Part shown: piece by piece, positions 16,106-25,282 of the stretch
How the letters are laid out: the number at the start of each line of letters is the position of its first letter
Position numbering within the stretch: position 1 is the stretch's first letter
The notes under the pieces: model-generated
What the model was told of the DNA's origin: nothing
Database searches by the model: none
The model's input: only the letters and a program-made list of their open reading frames with translations
Made by a program: the position numbers and the translations under genes
Source of the DNA: Alloscardovia theropitheci
Lineage (GTDB): Bacteria > Actinomycetota > Actinomycetes > Actinomycetales > Bifidobacteriaceae
Length of the DNA stretch: 64,000 bases
Assembly: GCF_004332295.1 (NCBI RefSeq)
Contig: NZ_RXLP01000001.1
Span: forward strand, 19,224 to 83,223
Reading direction: 5' to 3'

Positions 16106-19069
16106 ATGAGCTTCTCGCAATCCGGATTTGATTTCAGCAATTATTCTGATGATGATTTAGCATCGTCATACGCATCTTCATACACGTCATCGTATGGTAA
16201 TGATGATACTTTACATGCGTCTCAAGCATCGACTATTTCTTTACCTCAAAGTGGGGAAGATACTCAAAAGCAATCTCGTAATGAGCGTGCTCTCGCTACG
16301 AATACATTTCAAAATCATGATAAGACTGGAGCAGTAAACCCAACGCAGAATAATTTTTATACCAATCCTGAAAAGCTTGTAGAAGGACTTAACAAGCAGC
16401 AGGATGAAGCGGTTCGATACGAAGGGCCGGCGTTGCTTATAGGCGCAGGTGCAGGGTCGGGTAAGACACGTGTACTTACAAGGCGCATTGCATGGGCATT
16501 AGCGAGTTGGCATGTATACCCAAGTCAAATATTAGCCATTACCTTTACTAATAAAGCTGCTGCAGAAATGAAAGAGCGTTTATCAGCGCTTATTGGTTCT
16601 GCTGCACAGAAAATGTGGGTATCTACTTTCCACTCTGCTTGCGTGCGCATTCTTCGTCGACATGGCGAAACAATTGGCCTGAAATCTGGTTTTTCTATAT
16701 ATGACACGGCTGATTGTGAGAGACTTATAAAGCTTATTGAGTCTGAACTTAATATTGATCCAAAACGTTTCACTCCGCGAAGCATGCTCGGTGCGATTTC
16801 GGACTATAAGAATCAATTAATTGGCTGGAAGGAAGCATTGCAACATGCTGCTTCCGACTATGTACCTGGACGACAAGGACAGCACATAGCTAATCTGGGC
16901 AATAACGAAGAAGTGTTTGCGGTTTGCTATGCCGAATATCAACATCGCCTGAAAGCTGCAAATTCAGTAGATTTTGACGATTTACTCACTCGCACGGTCG
17001 AATTACTGCGTACAAGTAGTGAAGCTCTCGAATTCTATCGTCGACGTTTTAGCCACATTTTCGTAGACGAGTATCAGGATACTAACCACGCTCAATATAT
17101 TTTGATTCGTCTGCTTGCAAGTAAGGAACTACCTGAGGTTACACCGCAAATTCATCCAGCATGGGTTACTGTTGTAGGCGATTCAGATCAGTCTATTTAT
17201 GCGTTCCGAGGCGCGGATATTTCAAATATCTTAGACTTCGAAAAGGATTTCGATAATGCTCGAACTATTATGCTTGAGCAAAATTATCGTTCGACGCAGA
17301 ACATTTTGGATGCGGCGAATGCGGTTATTTCCCAAAATTCAAATCGTACTCCTAAGAAGCTATGGACAGATTTAGGAGAAGGCTCGAAGATTATCGGCTA
17401 TGCTGCGGATAATGCTCAGCAAGAAGCTCAATGGATTGCGACTGAAATAGCGCGATTAGAGGGTGAGGGAGAATATCCTTACTCACAAATTGCGGTAATG
17501 TATCGCGCGAACGCACAGTCTCGGTCCATTGAAGAAGCTCTTATAAACGCAGGAATTCCGTATCAACTAGTCGGCGGCACTCGATTCTATGAACGTCGTG
17601 AAGTTAAAGATGCGATGGCATATGTCCAAGCAATTGCAAATCCTGCGGATGACGTAAATACTAGGCGTATTCTCAATGTGCCGAAACGTGGTCTTGGCGC
17701 AAGAGCAGAAGCTCAGCTGAATGAGGATGCTGCAAATCGCGGTGATACTTTCTGGAGTGCTATAGAATTTGTTGACAATAATCCTCAACTATCTTCTCGC
17801 AGTAAAAATAGTGTTATTGCTTTCCGTGAATTAATGCGATCATTGCGAGCTTTCGCACAAGAACATGACTCTCATCCCAGTGAAATAATCGCTGAAGTAC
17901 TCGAAAAGAGCGGTCTCATTGAGGAATTGCGCCAATCACAAGACCCTCAAGATGCCACACGTGTGGATAATTTGAGTCAGCTACAATCAGTAGCTGCAGA
18001 GTATGAGCAAAATACTGCTGATGCTACATTAGCTGGTTTCCTTGAGACGACTGCACTTGTAGCGGATTCTGACCAGCTGCCAAGTGATGGTGAGGATCGG
18101 GGAACCGTTACACTCATGACTTTACACACTGCGAAGGGACTCGAATATCCCGTCGTCTTTCTTCCTGGAATGGAGCAGGGAACTTTCCCTCATTCTCGCA
18201 GTATTGAAGATGAGAAGGAACTTTCAGAGGAACGTCGTCTAGCATATGTAGGAATTACTCGCGCGCAGCGTAAGCTTTATGTAACTCGTGCTGCGGTTCG
18301 TTCGCAATGGGGACAAGCCTCGGATATGTTACCAAGTCAATTCCTCGACGAAATTCCAGCGCAATTAATCCATTGGGAGCGTAAAGAATCAACGATGGAA
18401 CGCATGCGCAATAACTGGGAAAAATCAGACGATGAATTTGATACTTTCGACGATTACGATGATTTTTCAGACGGCTATGACGACAGTAATTGGTCAGGGT
18501 ACAGTGGTTCCACGTATGGAAATTCCTATGGCAAGTCATATACAAGTTCTAGATCGACGTATGGCTCATCTTCGTATGGAACGTCTTACGGCTCTTCTTA
18601 TGGAAGTAATGGTACGTCTTCCAGCTCAGTGAATGCTACACGTAACAGGTCAAGAAGTTCCTTTGGCGCGCGTTCATCTGACGGTCAATCCTCGCATATG
18701 CATTATGGTACTAGTAGTGTAAGTAGCTCGCGTACATCGCGGTATTTTCGGGGCAGTAGTAGTCAAGGTCAATCATCGTCGAATTCGTTTGGGAAGACCA
18801 GCTCGCGTAACGGCAAGGTTTCCACAAAACGAATTGCTGGCGATACTCAGACAGTTTCTGGGCAAAGTCCGAAGTCGCAGCAAACAAATACGCCGCGATA
18901 TACTCTCAGTGATTTTAATGTGGGAGATAAAATTACTCATGACGAATATGGTCTAGGAACCATCGTGAGTCTTGAGGATAAAGGCCGTAACTCGGTTATG
19001 GTTGTTGACTTCGGCTCAGGCGGTACGAAGCGTCTGATGATTCGTCTTGCACCAGTTGAGAAACTTTAG
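16106..19069 (+). CDS. pcrA: UvrD/PcrA-type ATP-dependent DNA helicase with long disordered tails
   Basis: A superfamily 1A 3'-5' helicase of DNA repair and replication restart. The Walker A motif GAGAGSGKT lies at 113-121 and Walker B VDEYQD at 320-325; TFTNKAAAEM, GDSDQSIYAFRGAD, EQNYRS, TLHTAKGLEYP and YVGITRAQ follow in the canonical order. At 987 residues it is longer than the usual 720-850. The extra length is a Ser-rich N-terminus of about 85 residues and a Ser/Tyr/Gly-rich segment from about 770 to 930. The segment ends in a PcrA C-terminal Tudor-like domain (VGDKITHDEYGLGTI). The start ATG has only a weak ribosome binding site. Confidence 0.93.
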   Translation: MSFSQSGFDFSNYSDDDLASSYASSYTSSYGNDDTLHASQASTISLPQSGEDTQKQSRNERALATNTFQNHDKTGAVNPTQNNFYTNPEKLVEGLNKQQDEAVRYEGPALLIGAGAGSGKTRVLTRRIAWALASWHVYPSQILAITFTNKAAAEMKERLSALIGSAAQKMWVSTFHSACVRILRRHGETIGLKSGFSIYDTADCERLIKLIESELNIDPKRFTPRSMLGAISDYKNQLIGWKEALQHAASDYVPGRQGQHIANLGNNEEVFAVCYAEYQHRLKAANSVDFDDLLTRTVELLRTSSEALEFYRRRFSHIFVDEYQDTNHAQYILIRLLASKELPEVTPQIHPAWVTVVGDSDQSIYAFRGADISNILDFEKDFDNARTIMLEQNYRSTQNILDAANAVISQNSNRTPKKLWTDLGEGSKIIGYAADNAQQEAQWIATEIARLEGEGEYPYSQIAVMYRANAQSRSIEEALINAGIPYQLVGGTRFYERREVKDAMAYVQAIANPADDVNTRRILNVPKRGLGARAEAQLNEDAANRGDTFWSAIEFVDNNPQLSSRSKNSVIAFRELMRSLRAFAQEHDSHPSEIIAEVLEKSGLIEELRQSQDPQDATRVDNLSQLQSVAAEYEQNTADATLAGFLETTALVADSDQLPSDGEDRGTVTLMTLHTAKGLEYPVVFLPGMEQGTFPHSRSIEDEKELSEERRLAYVGITRAQRKLYVTRAAVRSQWGQASDMLPSQFLDEIPAQLIHWERKESTMERMRNNWEKSDDEFDTFDDYDDFSDGYDDSNWSGYSGSTYGNSYGKSYTSSRSTYGSSSYGTSYGSSYGSNGTSSSSVNATRNRSRSSFGARSSDGQSSHMHYGTSSVSSSRTSRYFRGSSSQGQSSSNSFGKTSSRNGKVSTKRIAGDTQTVSGQSPKSQQTNTPRYTLSDFNVGDKITHDEYGLGTIVSLEDKGRNSVMVVDFGSGGTKRLMIRLAPVEKL

Positions 19070-19328
19070 CGACTTTCTAAATATCGGTGATGCTCTTACT
19101 TGTAGGTAATGCATAGTAGACTTCTGTTTGTTATGTGTCAAGGATCTTCTTGATATATAACTCTGGAGTCTTGGCCCATCTGCGGGTCGGTGGAAGTACT
19201 GGAAATTTGCGGTTCTTGGACTTTCATTAAACGTTGAACGGAAAATGTACAACGCTAAGCGCAGGAGTGGCTGACTCGGTGAACTCTTATGAGTTCATCT
19301 TGCATAACTACAACAGAAGGAAATACAA

Positions 19329-19955
19329 ATGACTAAGATTCAGCGTGCACGCCGTCAGGTGCGTCTTTCTCGCGCCCTCGGCATCGCTTTGACTCCTAAG
19401 GCTCAGCGAATCTTCGAAAAGCGTCCATATGGTCCTGGTGAGCATGGTCGCGATCGTCGTCGTGCAGAGTCCGATTACGCAGTACGTTTGCGCGAGAAGC
19501 AGCGTCTTCGCGCACAATACGGCATCTCAGAAAAGCAGATGCGTGCGATTTATGAAAAGTCCCGTCGCGAAGCTGGCCAGACCGGTAACGCAATGTTGGT
19601 AAACCTCGAATCACGTCTCGATGCTCTTGTACTTCGTGCAGGTTTCGCACGTACAACCGCACAGGCACGTCAGTTCGTTGTTCACCGCCACATCCTCGTT
19701 GATGGAAACATTGTGGATCGCCCAAGCTACCATGTAAAGCCAGGTCAGACCATTCAGGTTAAGCCAAAGAGCCAGACCATGGAGCCATTCCAGGCAGCAG
19801 CTGAAGGTGTACACCGCGACGTTCTCCCAGCAGTTCCAGGTTACCTCGATGTCAATTTGGCAGCTCTCAAGGCTACATTGACTCGTAAGCCTGAGGTAGA
19901 AGAGATCCCAGTAACTGTTAACATTCAGTACGTAGTCGAACACTACTCTCGCTAA
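19329..19955 (+). CDS. rpsD: 30S ribosomal protein S4
   Basis: A primary 16S rRNA-binding protein of the small subunit, 208 residues. The S4 RNA-binding domain runs about 95-160 (LESRLDALVLRAGFA, ARQFVVHRHILVDG). The N-terminus lacks the four zinc-binding cysteines, as in the actinobacterial C-minus form. The gene stands alone after 259 bp of leader, long enough for autoregulatory structure, and follows AGAAGGAAAT. Codon use is more biased than in its neighbours, as expected for a highly expressed gene. Confidence 0.98.
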   Translation: MTKIQRARRQVRLSRALGIALTPKAQRIFEKRPYGPGEHGRDRRRAESDYAVRLREKQRLRAQYGISEKQMRAIYEKSRREAGQTGNAMLVNLESRLDALVLRAGFARTTAQARQFVVHRHILVDGNIVDRPSYHVKPGQTIQVKPKSQTMEPFQAAAEGVHRDVLPAVPGYLDVNLAALKATLTRKPEVEEIPVTVNIQYVVEHYSR

Positions 19956-19966
19956 AAAGAACTGTG

Positions 19967-20001
19967 TTTCTGCTGTTTACACGGCAAATCCGCAGCAGAA
20001 A
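19967..20001 (+). terminator. Hairpin after rpsD
   Basis: TTTCTGCTG (19967-19975) pairs with CAGCAGAAA (19993-20001) shortly after the rpsD stop. No T-tract follows, so it may protect the transcript end or act together with the stronger hairpin at 20033-20071. Confidence 0.5.
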
Positions 20002-20032
20002 CGAAACAACTATTACGGCATACTTACATACA

Positions 20033-20071
20033 ACATGAGCCACCGTTCTCGTATGAGGCGGTGGCTCATGT
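20033..20071. terminator. 13-bp perfect hairpin between rpsD and the holin-like gene
   Basis: ACATGAGCCACCG (20033-20045) pairs perfectly with CGGTGGCTCATGT (20059-20071) around a 13-nt loop. It lies between convergent genes and probably stops transcription from both sides, although the flanks are only moderately T-rich. Confidence 0.7.
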
Positions 20072-20122
20072 TATGTATAGAGTTATATGCAGATATGTAG
20101 TTAATTTGAATTATGAGAGAAA

Positions 20123-20488
20123 TTAGTCTGCAGCAATACCACTAAGAAGTGAAGAAGCGATAGAAATGACGATGGCACCTAGAATAGACCATCCCAAACC
20201 GTGAGCGATAATTCCAACACCAAAAACATTAGTCGCTATATTTGAAGCAAGTTCAAAGCACAAAGCATTGATAATGAGCGCACCAATACCGAAAGTAAAA
20301 ATCGTAAATGGTATAGCAAGAATGTGCAAAATTGGTTTAATCGATGCGTTAATAAGTGCCATAAAGAGTGCAAAACTACCGTATGCAACCCATGCGTGAT
20401 CTCCAATGGTGGAAATTCCAGGAATTAGCCACGCCGTAATACCCGTGGCAATGGTTAAAATTAGCCAATTCATAAGAAAATGTTTCAT
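20123..20488 (-). CDS. Phage holin superfamily IV (YvlD-like) membrane protein
   Basis: A 121-residue protein of four hydrophobic helices with the typical pattern: WLIPGIS after helix 1, ALFMALINASIKPILHILAIPFTIFTFGI in the middle and a Gly/Ser-rich last helix. Despite the family name these chromosomal proteins are not phage-borne. They are small envelope proteins, some linked to cell-wall stress. It stands alone, divergent from the phosphatase gene with a 29-bp gap. Confidence 0.88.
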   Translation of the reverse strand: MKHFLMNWLILTIATGITAWLIPGISTIGDHAWVAYGSFALFMALINASIKPILHILAIPFTIFTFGIGALIINALCFELASNIATNVFGVGIIAHGLGWSILGAIVISIASSLLSGIAAD

Positions 20489-20517
20489 GGGGTAATCTTA
20501 AGCGATAGAGTAGATAC

Positions 20518-21207
20518 ATGGCAATTCATTTATATCTTGTACGTCATGGACGAACATACTTCAATCTATATAACCGGTTACAAGGCTGGTCGAATTCACC
20601 TCTGACACTTGATGGGAAGAATGATGCTGCTAAAGCCGGGGAAAAGTTAGCTAGCGTAAAGTTTGATGCGGCGTTCTGCTCGGACACGACAAGAGCTCAG
20701 CAGACTGCCCAGATAATTTTGCAAAAGAATGCGAGCGCCCGTTTTAGCAAACTTCAAGAAGCTGAAACGCACATGGAACTTCGTGAACAATTTTATGGAT
20801 ACTTTGAAGGGCGTGATATGAATGAAGCGTGGTGGGCAGCAGGAGCTCCTCATGATGCTCCTACATATGCACAGATTATCGAGAAGTACGGTCCGGCTGC
20901 TACTCGTGATTTCTTGAAAGAAGCTGACCCATTCCATCATGCGGAAAATAATGAAGAATATTGGAAGCGTGTAGAACGTGGGTATAGGATTATCGGGAAG
21001 TCACGTAACGTTCACGACGATAGTAATGTTCTAGTTATCGCACATGGAAACACATTACTGAGCTTGCTTCAACGTTTTAGTAAGACTGCATCTGCAGATG
21101 TTGATCTTACCGTGCGTCCGGCAAATGGTAGTATTACTCGTTTTGATTTTGATCCTTCCCAAGAAGACTTTGATATGGCGATGACCTTAATTGCTTGTAA
21201 CGAATGA
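20518..21207 (+). CDS. Histidine phosphatase (phosphoglycerate mutase-like) family protein
   Basis: A 229-residue protein with the phosphohistidine motif LVRHGRT (residues 7-13), the GWSNSPLT substrate loop, CSDTTRAQQTA and the C-terminal catalytic histidine in VIAHGNTLLSLL. It is a phosphohydrolase or mutase of the dPGM branch, cytoplasmic. Specificity is not evident. The ATG follows the divergent holin-like gene with almost no leader. Confidence 0.9.
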   Translation: MAIHLYLVRHGRTYFNLYNRLQGWSNSPLTLDGKNDAAKAGEKLASVKFDAAFCSDTTRAQQTAQIILQKNASARFSKLQEAETHMELREQFYGYFEGRDMNEAWWAAGAPHDAPTYAQIIEKYGPAATRDFLKEADPFHHAENNEEYWKRVERGYRIIGKSRNVHDDSNVLVIAHGNTLLSLLQRFSKTASADVDLTVRPANGSITRFDFDPSQEDFDMAMTLIACNE

Positions 21208-21336
21208 TATAAGACATACGCATAAAGTGTCACGTGCCGCCTACGCCTAGTGGTAGCCTAGTTCAAAGAATGTCATTATGGCGATCACTATGATTTGATG
21301 ACGGTAATCGAATCACTATGACCAAGGAGACGCGCG

Positions 21337-21774
21337 ATGGATCTTGGACAGGTAGCAAGCTTTATTGCGGCAATTGTATTTGCTATTCTTGCAGGCTTCC
21401 TCATTTATCCACTTATTCGTTTAGGTAAACTGTTTGATCAGATTGCTCAAACAGTTAAGGATACTGGTGACCATGCGATTCCAGCACTTGATGAGAGTGT
21501 AACGACTGTGAAGAAAGTTAATCAGTCATTGGAAGATGTTAACGATATTTCTTCAGCTGCCTCTACAACGGCGAATAATATTGGGGCGCTCACAGATTTA
21601 TATGGTGCTGTGCTAGGCAAGCCAGTTATTAAGATTGCTTCTGCTGTCTATGCGGCTCAGAAAACCGTAAAAGATTTTGTGGGCAAGAGCGATGGAAAGT
21701 CAGCCGAGTCTGAGGCACATTCCGAGTCTTCTGAGAATGTACATACGTCTTCCGCGAGCTCTTCTAAGGAATAG
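21337..21774 (+). CDS. DUF948 membrane-anchored protein
   Basis: A 145-residue protein with an N-terminal membrane helix (residues 5-27), then an alpha-helical, probably coiled-coil stretch (LFDQIAQTVKDTGDHAIPALDESV.T), and a Ser/Glu-rich tail. This is DUF948, found in Actinobacteria next to alaS. It follows AAGGAGACGCGCG and precedes another small anchored protein by 8 bp, so the two are one unit. Function is unknown. Confidence 0.85.
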   Translation: MDLGQVASFIAAIVFAILAGFLIYPLIRLGKLFDQIAQTVKDTGDHAIPALDESVTTVKKVNQSLEDVNDISSAASTTANNIGALTDLYGAVLGKPVIKIASAVYAAQKTVKDFVGKSDGKSAESEAHSESSENVHTSSASSSKE

Positions 21775-21782
21775 GGGAATAG

Positions 21783-22025
21783 ATGTTTAAGAGAATCTTC
21801 TGGTTCCTTGTAGGGCTGGCCACGGGACTGGTTATCGCGAGTAAAGCACAAGCGTATGTGCGTGCGCATACGCCTAGAATGGCTCGAGAGTTCGTGCTGG
21901 GGCCGGATCAAGATAATGTGACACTGCGTACTTTGGGGTCTTTGCTTGAAGACTTCAATAAATACCGCGCAGAAAAAGAAACTGAAATGAATACAACATA
22001 TGCCGAGAAATATGGAAAGCGTTAG
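21783..22025 (+). CDS. Small membrane-anchored protein upstream of alaS
   Basis: An 80-residue protein with an N-terminal helix (FWFLVGLATGLVIA, residues 6-19) and a charged helical tail. Its position between the DUF948 gene and alaS is one where actinobacteria carry a similar short protein (DUF6167-like). I cannot assign a function. Confidence 0.75.
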   Translation: MFKRIFWFLVGLATGLVIASKAQAYVRAHTPRMAREFVLGPDQDNVTLRTLGSLLEDFNKYRAEKETEMNTTYAEKYGKR

Positions 22026-22062
22026 AAGTTAACGTCACAGGATTGTTAAGCTATATCCACCA

Positions 22063-22106
22063 TTGACTCAGTACATAGACTTAGTACTTAGACTTAGTAC
22101 TTAGAC
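22063..22106 (+). repeat. Three 13-bp tandem repeats overlapping the likely alaS promoter
   Basis: TCAGTACATAGAC (22068-22080) is followed by two exact copies of TTAGTACTTAGAC (22081-22093 and 22094-22106). A TTGACT at 22063-22068 could be the -35 element, with TACTTA (22085-22090) inside the second unit as -10 at 16 bp. Copy-number change would then alter the promoter. The repeat is certain; the promoter reading is inference. Confidence 0.65.
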
Positions 22107-22132
22107 AACACATTCAAGGAGTTCACGCTTTT

Positions 22133-24808
22133 ATGCGTACATCAGAAATTGCACAACGTTATACTGGTTATTTTGAGAAACATGGACATCTTGTAGTACC
22201 TTCTGCTTCATTGATTTCTCCAAACCCCACAACTCTTTTTACTATCGCAGGTATGGTTCCATTCGTGCCATATTTGCTTGGCGAACAAACTCCTCCTCGT
22301 TCACGTATTACGAGTAATCAAAAGTGCGTTCGTACTTTAGACATTGATGAAGTAGGAAAAACTACTCGTCATGGTACTTTCTTCCAGATGCTGGGTAATT
22401 TCTCCTTTGGAGATTACTTTAAGGAAGAAGCAATCCATTATGCATGGGAATTACTCACAACCCCTCAAGACCAAGGTGGTTACGGCTTTGACAAGGAAAA
22501 GCTGTGGGTTACCACTTTTACGGATGATGATGAAGCACGTGCTATCTGGCGCAATGAAGGTATGGATCCAGAGCACATGCAAATCATGGGGATGGAAGAC
22601 AACTTCTGGACTATGGGTGGTCCTGGTCCTGGCGGTCCTTGCTCTGAAATCTATGTAGATCGTGGTCCGCAGTATGGTAAAGAGGGCGGACCTATCGCAG
22701 ACGAAAATCGATATACCGAAATTTGGGATTTGGTTTTCGAAAATTATGAAGTTGATAACGTTAAATCGAAGACAGACCTGCATATTGTTGGCGAGCTAGC
22801 TAACAAGAATATCGATACAGGTATGGGACTAGAGCGTGTAGCGTATTTGCTTCAGGGCAAGGAAAACATCTACGAAACAGATGAAATGTATCCTGTTATT
22901 GAGGCAGCTGAGAAACTTTCTGGCTTGAAATATGGTGAGAAGGAAGATGATGATGTTCGCTTCCGAGTAGTTGCTGACCATGTGCGTTCTGCTTTGATGA
23001 TTATGAGTGATGGTGTACGTCCATCTAACGAAGGACGCGGTTACGTGTTACGTCGTTTGCTGCGTCGTACGATGCGCTCGATGAAGATGCTTGGCGTGCA
23101 GGAAGAGGTTCTTCCACATCTGATGCCGGTATCTAAGTCAGTGATGCGTGCAAGCTATCCAGAGCTTGATACCACATTTGGCGATATTGAAACAGCAGCA
23201 TACGGAGAGGAAGATGCATTCCGTCGCACTCTCGATAACGGCACTAGCATCTTGGACGTTGCAGTAAACAAAGCAAAGGAACAGGGAACTGCTGTTTCTG
23301 GTGAAGACGCTTTTGCTCTTCATGATACATATGGATTCCCAATTGAGCTTACTCTTGAAATGGCGTCTGAGCAGGGCGTTCAAGTAGATGAAGATGCTTT
23401 CCGCTCATTGATGGCTGAACAGAAAGCACGCGCACGTGCTGATGCATTGAAGAAACGTGGAAACGTTGATTTGAGCGTTTATGACGATGTCAAGAAATCT
23501 TTGGAAGCACCGATTGACTTCCTTGGCTACACTGACATGTCAGCAAGAGCTCGAGTATTGGGCATCGTACAGGAGGGGAAGGGTTCTGTTCCAGCAGTAA
23601 CTGCTCCAGCAACGGTAGAAGTTATCCTCGACCGTACCCCATTCTATGCTCAAGCCGGCGGACAGTTGGCTGATCAGGGAGAAATCCTTTCCGATGATGG
23701 TGCTGTACTCGAAGTGGATGATGTACAAAAACCTATTAAGGATCTTATTGTGCATCAGTGCCGACTCGTAGAAGGTACTTTAACTGTTGATAGTGCAGTA
23801 ACTGCATCGATTGATGTGGAACGTCGTGGTGCAATTGCGCGTTCGCACACAGCAACTCACATGGTTCACAAGGCATTGCGCGAGGAACTCGGACCGCAAG
23901 CTACCCAGCGTGGTTCTGAGGATGCTCCAAACCGCTTACGCTTCGATTTCCAGTGGGCTTCTGCTCCTTCTGAGCAAGCGATGAACGCAGTTGAAGCTCG
24001 AGTCAATGAAAAGCTTCGCGATAATTTGGCTGTTACTACTCAAGAGATGAAGTTTGACGATGCAATTGCATTAGGTGCAATGCATCTCTTCGGTGAAAAG
24101 TACGGTGATATCGTACGTGTAGTTACAATTGGTGAAGACGGGTGGAGCCGTGAATTGTGTGGTGGAACTCATATCGACCATGTGGGTAAAATCGGTGCAA
24201 TTACAGTCATGAGTGAAGCATCTGTCGGAACTGGTGTACGCCGTGTCGATGCAGTCGTAGGCGAGAAGGCGTACGAATTCCACGCACGCGAGCACGCTTT
24301 AGTCTCTCAACTCTCTGATGTTATGCATGCTCGTCCTGATGAACTAGCTGATCGTATTGCTGGATTGATGGAGAAGTTGAAGGAATCTGATCGTAAACTT
24401 GCTTCACTGTATGAGTCACAGCTTAAGTCGCAAATTCCACAGCTTGTGGAACAAGCTCGACAGACAAATGACGACATTGCAGTGGTTACAGCGAACGTAG
24501 GGCAGTTTGGCACTGCTGACGCATTGCGTACTGCTGTAATGGATATACGCGGTCAGCTTTCCCAGGATAAACCGGCTGTAGTCGCGCTTTCTGGAATTGG
24601 AGATTCTGGCACACCAGTAATCATTGTTGCTCTTAATGATGCTGCCCGCGAGAAGGGACTTAAAGCAGGTGACCTCGTTCGCGAAGCATCGAAGATGCTT
24701 GGCGGTGGCGGCGGTGGCAAGCCAGACTTTGCTCAAGGTGGCGGACAAGATGCAAGCAAGATTGATGCAGCATTGCTCAATCTTCGTGATTCTGTTCTTT
24801 CAAGGTAG
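22133..24808 (+). CDS. alaS: Alanine-tRNA ligase
   Basis: A class II aminoacyl-tRNA synthetase charging tRNA-Ala, 891 residues. The catalytic core occupies about 1-400 ([33 protein letters not shown]). The editing domain carries HTATH (572-576) and C676-G-G-T-H680, the zinc ligands. A coiled coil and the C-Ala domain end in [15 protein letters not shown]. The ribosome binding site is AAGGAG. It leads the alaS-ruvX-mltG run typical of Actinobacteria. Confidence 0.98.
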   Translation: MRTSEIAQRYTGYFEKHGHLVVPSASLISPNPTTLFTIAGMVPFVPYLLGEQTPPRSRITSNQKCVRTLDIDEVGKTTRHGTFFQMLGNFSFGDYFKEEAIHYAWELLTTPQDQGGYGFDKEKLWVTTFTDDDEARAIWRNEGMDPEHMQIMGMEDNFWTMGGPGPGGPCSEIYVDRGPQYGKEGGPIADENRYTEIWDLVFENYEVDNVKSKTDLHIVGELANKNIDTGMGLERVAYLLQGKENIYETDEMYPVIEAAEKLSGLKYGEKEDDDVRFRVVADHVRSALMIMSDGVRPSNEGRGYVLRRLLRRTMRSMKMLGVQEEVLPHLMPVSKSVMRASYPELDTTFGDIETAAYGEEDAFRRTLDNGTSILDVAVNKAKEQGTAVSGEDAFALHDTYGFPIELTLEMASEQGVQVDEDAFRSLMAEQKARARADALKKRGNVDLSVYDDVKKSLEAPIDFLGYTDMSARARVLGIVQEGKGSVPAVTAPATVEVILDRTPFYAQAGGQLADQGEILSDDGAVLEVDDVQKPIKDLIVHQCRLVEGTLTVDSAVTASIDVERRGAIARSHTATHMVHKALREELGPQATQRGSEDAPNRLRFDFQWASAPSEQAMNAVEARVNEKLRDNLAVTTQEMKFDDAIALGAMHLFGEKYGDIVRVVTIGEDGWSRELCGGTHIDHVGKIGAITVMSEASVGTGVRRVDAVVGEKAYEFHAREHALVSQLSDVMHARPDELADRIAGLMEKLKESDRKLASLYESQLKSQIPQLVEQARQTNDDIAVVTANVGQFGTADALRTAVMDIRGQLSQDKPAVVALSGIGDSGTPVIIVALNDAAREKGLKAGDLVREASKMLGGGGGGKPDFAQGGGQDASKIDAALLNLRDSVLSR

Positions 24809-24820
24809 TGGAGCTTTAGC

Positions 24821-25282
24821 TTGACACAGAGTCAGATATGGTTAGGAGTAGATCTGGGAAACGCTCGAGTTGGAATAGCTTTGAGTGACCCAGATTTGCT
24901 CTTGGCATATCCGCAAGAGTATATTTCTGTCAGCGGTGATTACTTTTATGCTCTTGAGGATGTCATCGCCATTATTGAAGACAAAAATATTTCGCATGTC
25001 ATTGTCGGATACCCACTTCAGCTTGATGGAAGTGAGGGAAAGAGCGCAAAAAAGGCAAGGCGATGGGCTGGGGCATTGGAGAAAAAGCTTCAACAATATG
25101 CTATGGATAATGTAACCGTGAAGCTTCAGGATGAAAGACTGAGCTCAGTTGCAGCCCATAACCAATTACTTGATGCTGGATTGTCGATGAAGCAGCATCG
25201 TTCTGTAATTGATAGTCAAGCTGCTGTAATTTTGCTACAATCTGCATTAGATGACCATAAAAAGATCGGCCAAGAAGAATAA
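24821..25282 (+). CDS. ruvX: RuvX/YqgF-family putative pre-16S rRNA nuclease
   Basis: An RNase H-fold protein of 153 residues starting at a TTG 12 nt after alaS. GVDLGNARVGIALSDP carries the first acidic residue, VGYPLQLDG follows, and DERLSS and the late VIDSQAAVILLQ complete the family pattern. In E. coli the homologue takes part in 16S rRNA 5'-end maturation. It overlaps the mltG start (TAATG). Confidence 0.93.
   Translation: MTQSQIWLGVDLGNARVGIALSDPDLLLAYPQEYISVSGDYFYALEDVIAIIEDKNISHVIVGYPLQLDGSEGKSAKKARRWAGALEKKLQQYAMDNVTVKLQDERLSSVAAHNQLLDAGLSMKQHRSVIDSQAAVILLQSALDDHKKIGQEE

Noticed and set aside
18420..18900. Separate gene in the repetitive 3' part of the helicase gene
   Set aside because: The helicase frame runs unbroken through the repeats into the PcrA C-terminal domain; other frames there are mirror effects of the Ser/Tyr/Gly codons.
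20123..20488. Prophage remnant suggested by a phage holin superfamily match
   Set aside because: Holin superfamily IV (YvlD-like) proteins are ordinary chromosomal genes, and no integrase, endolysin or structural phage gene is nearby.
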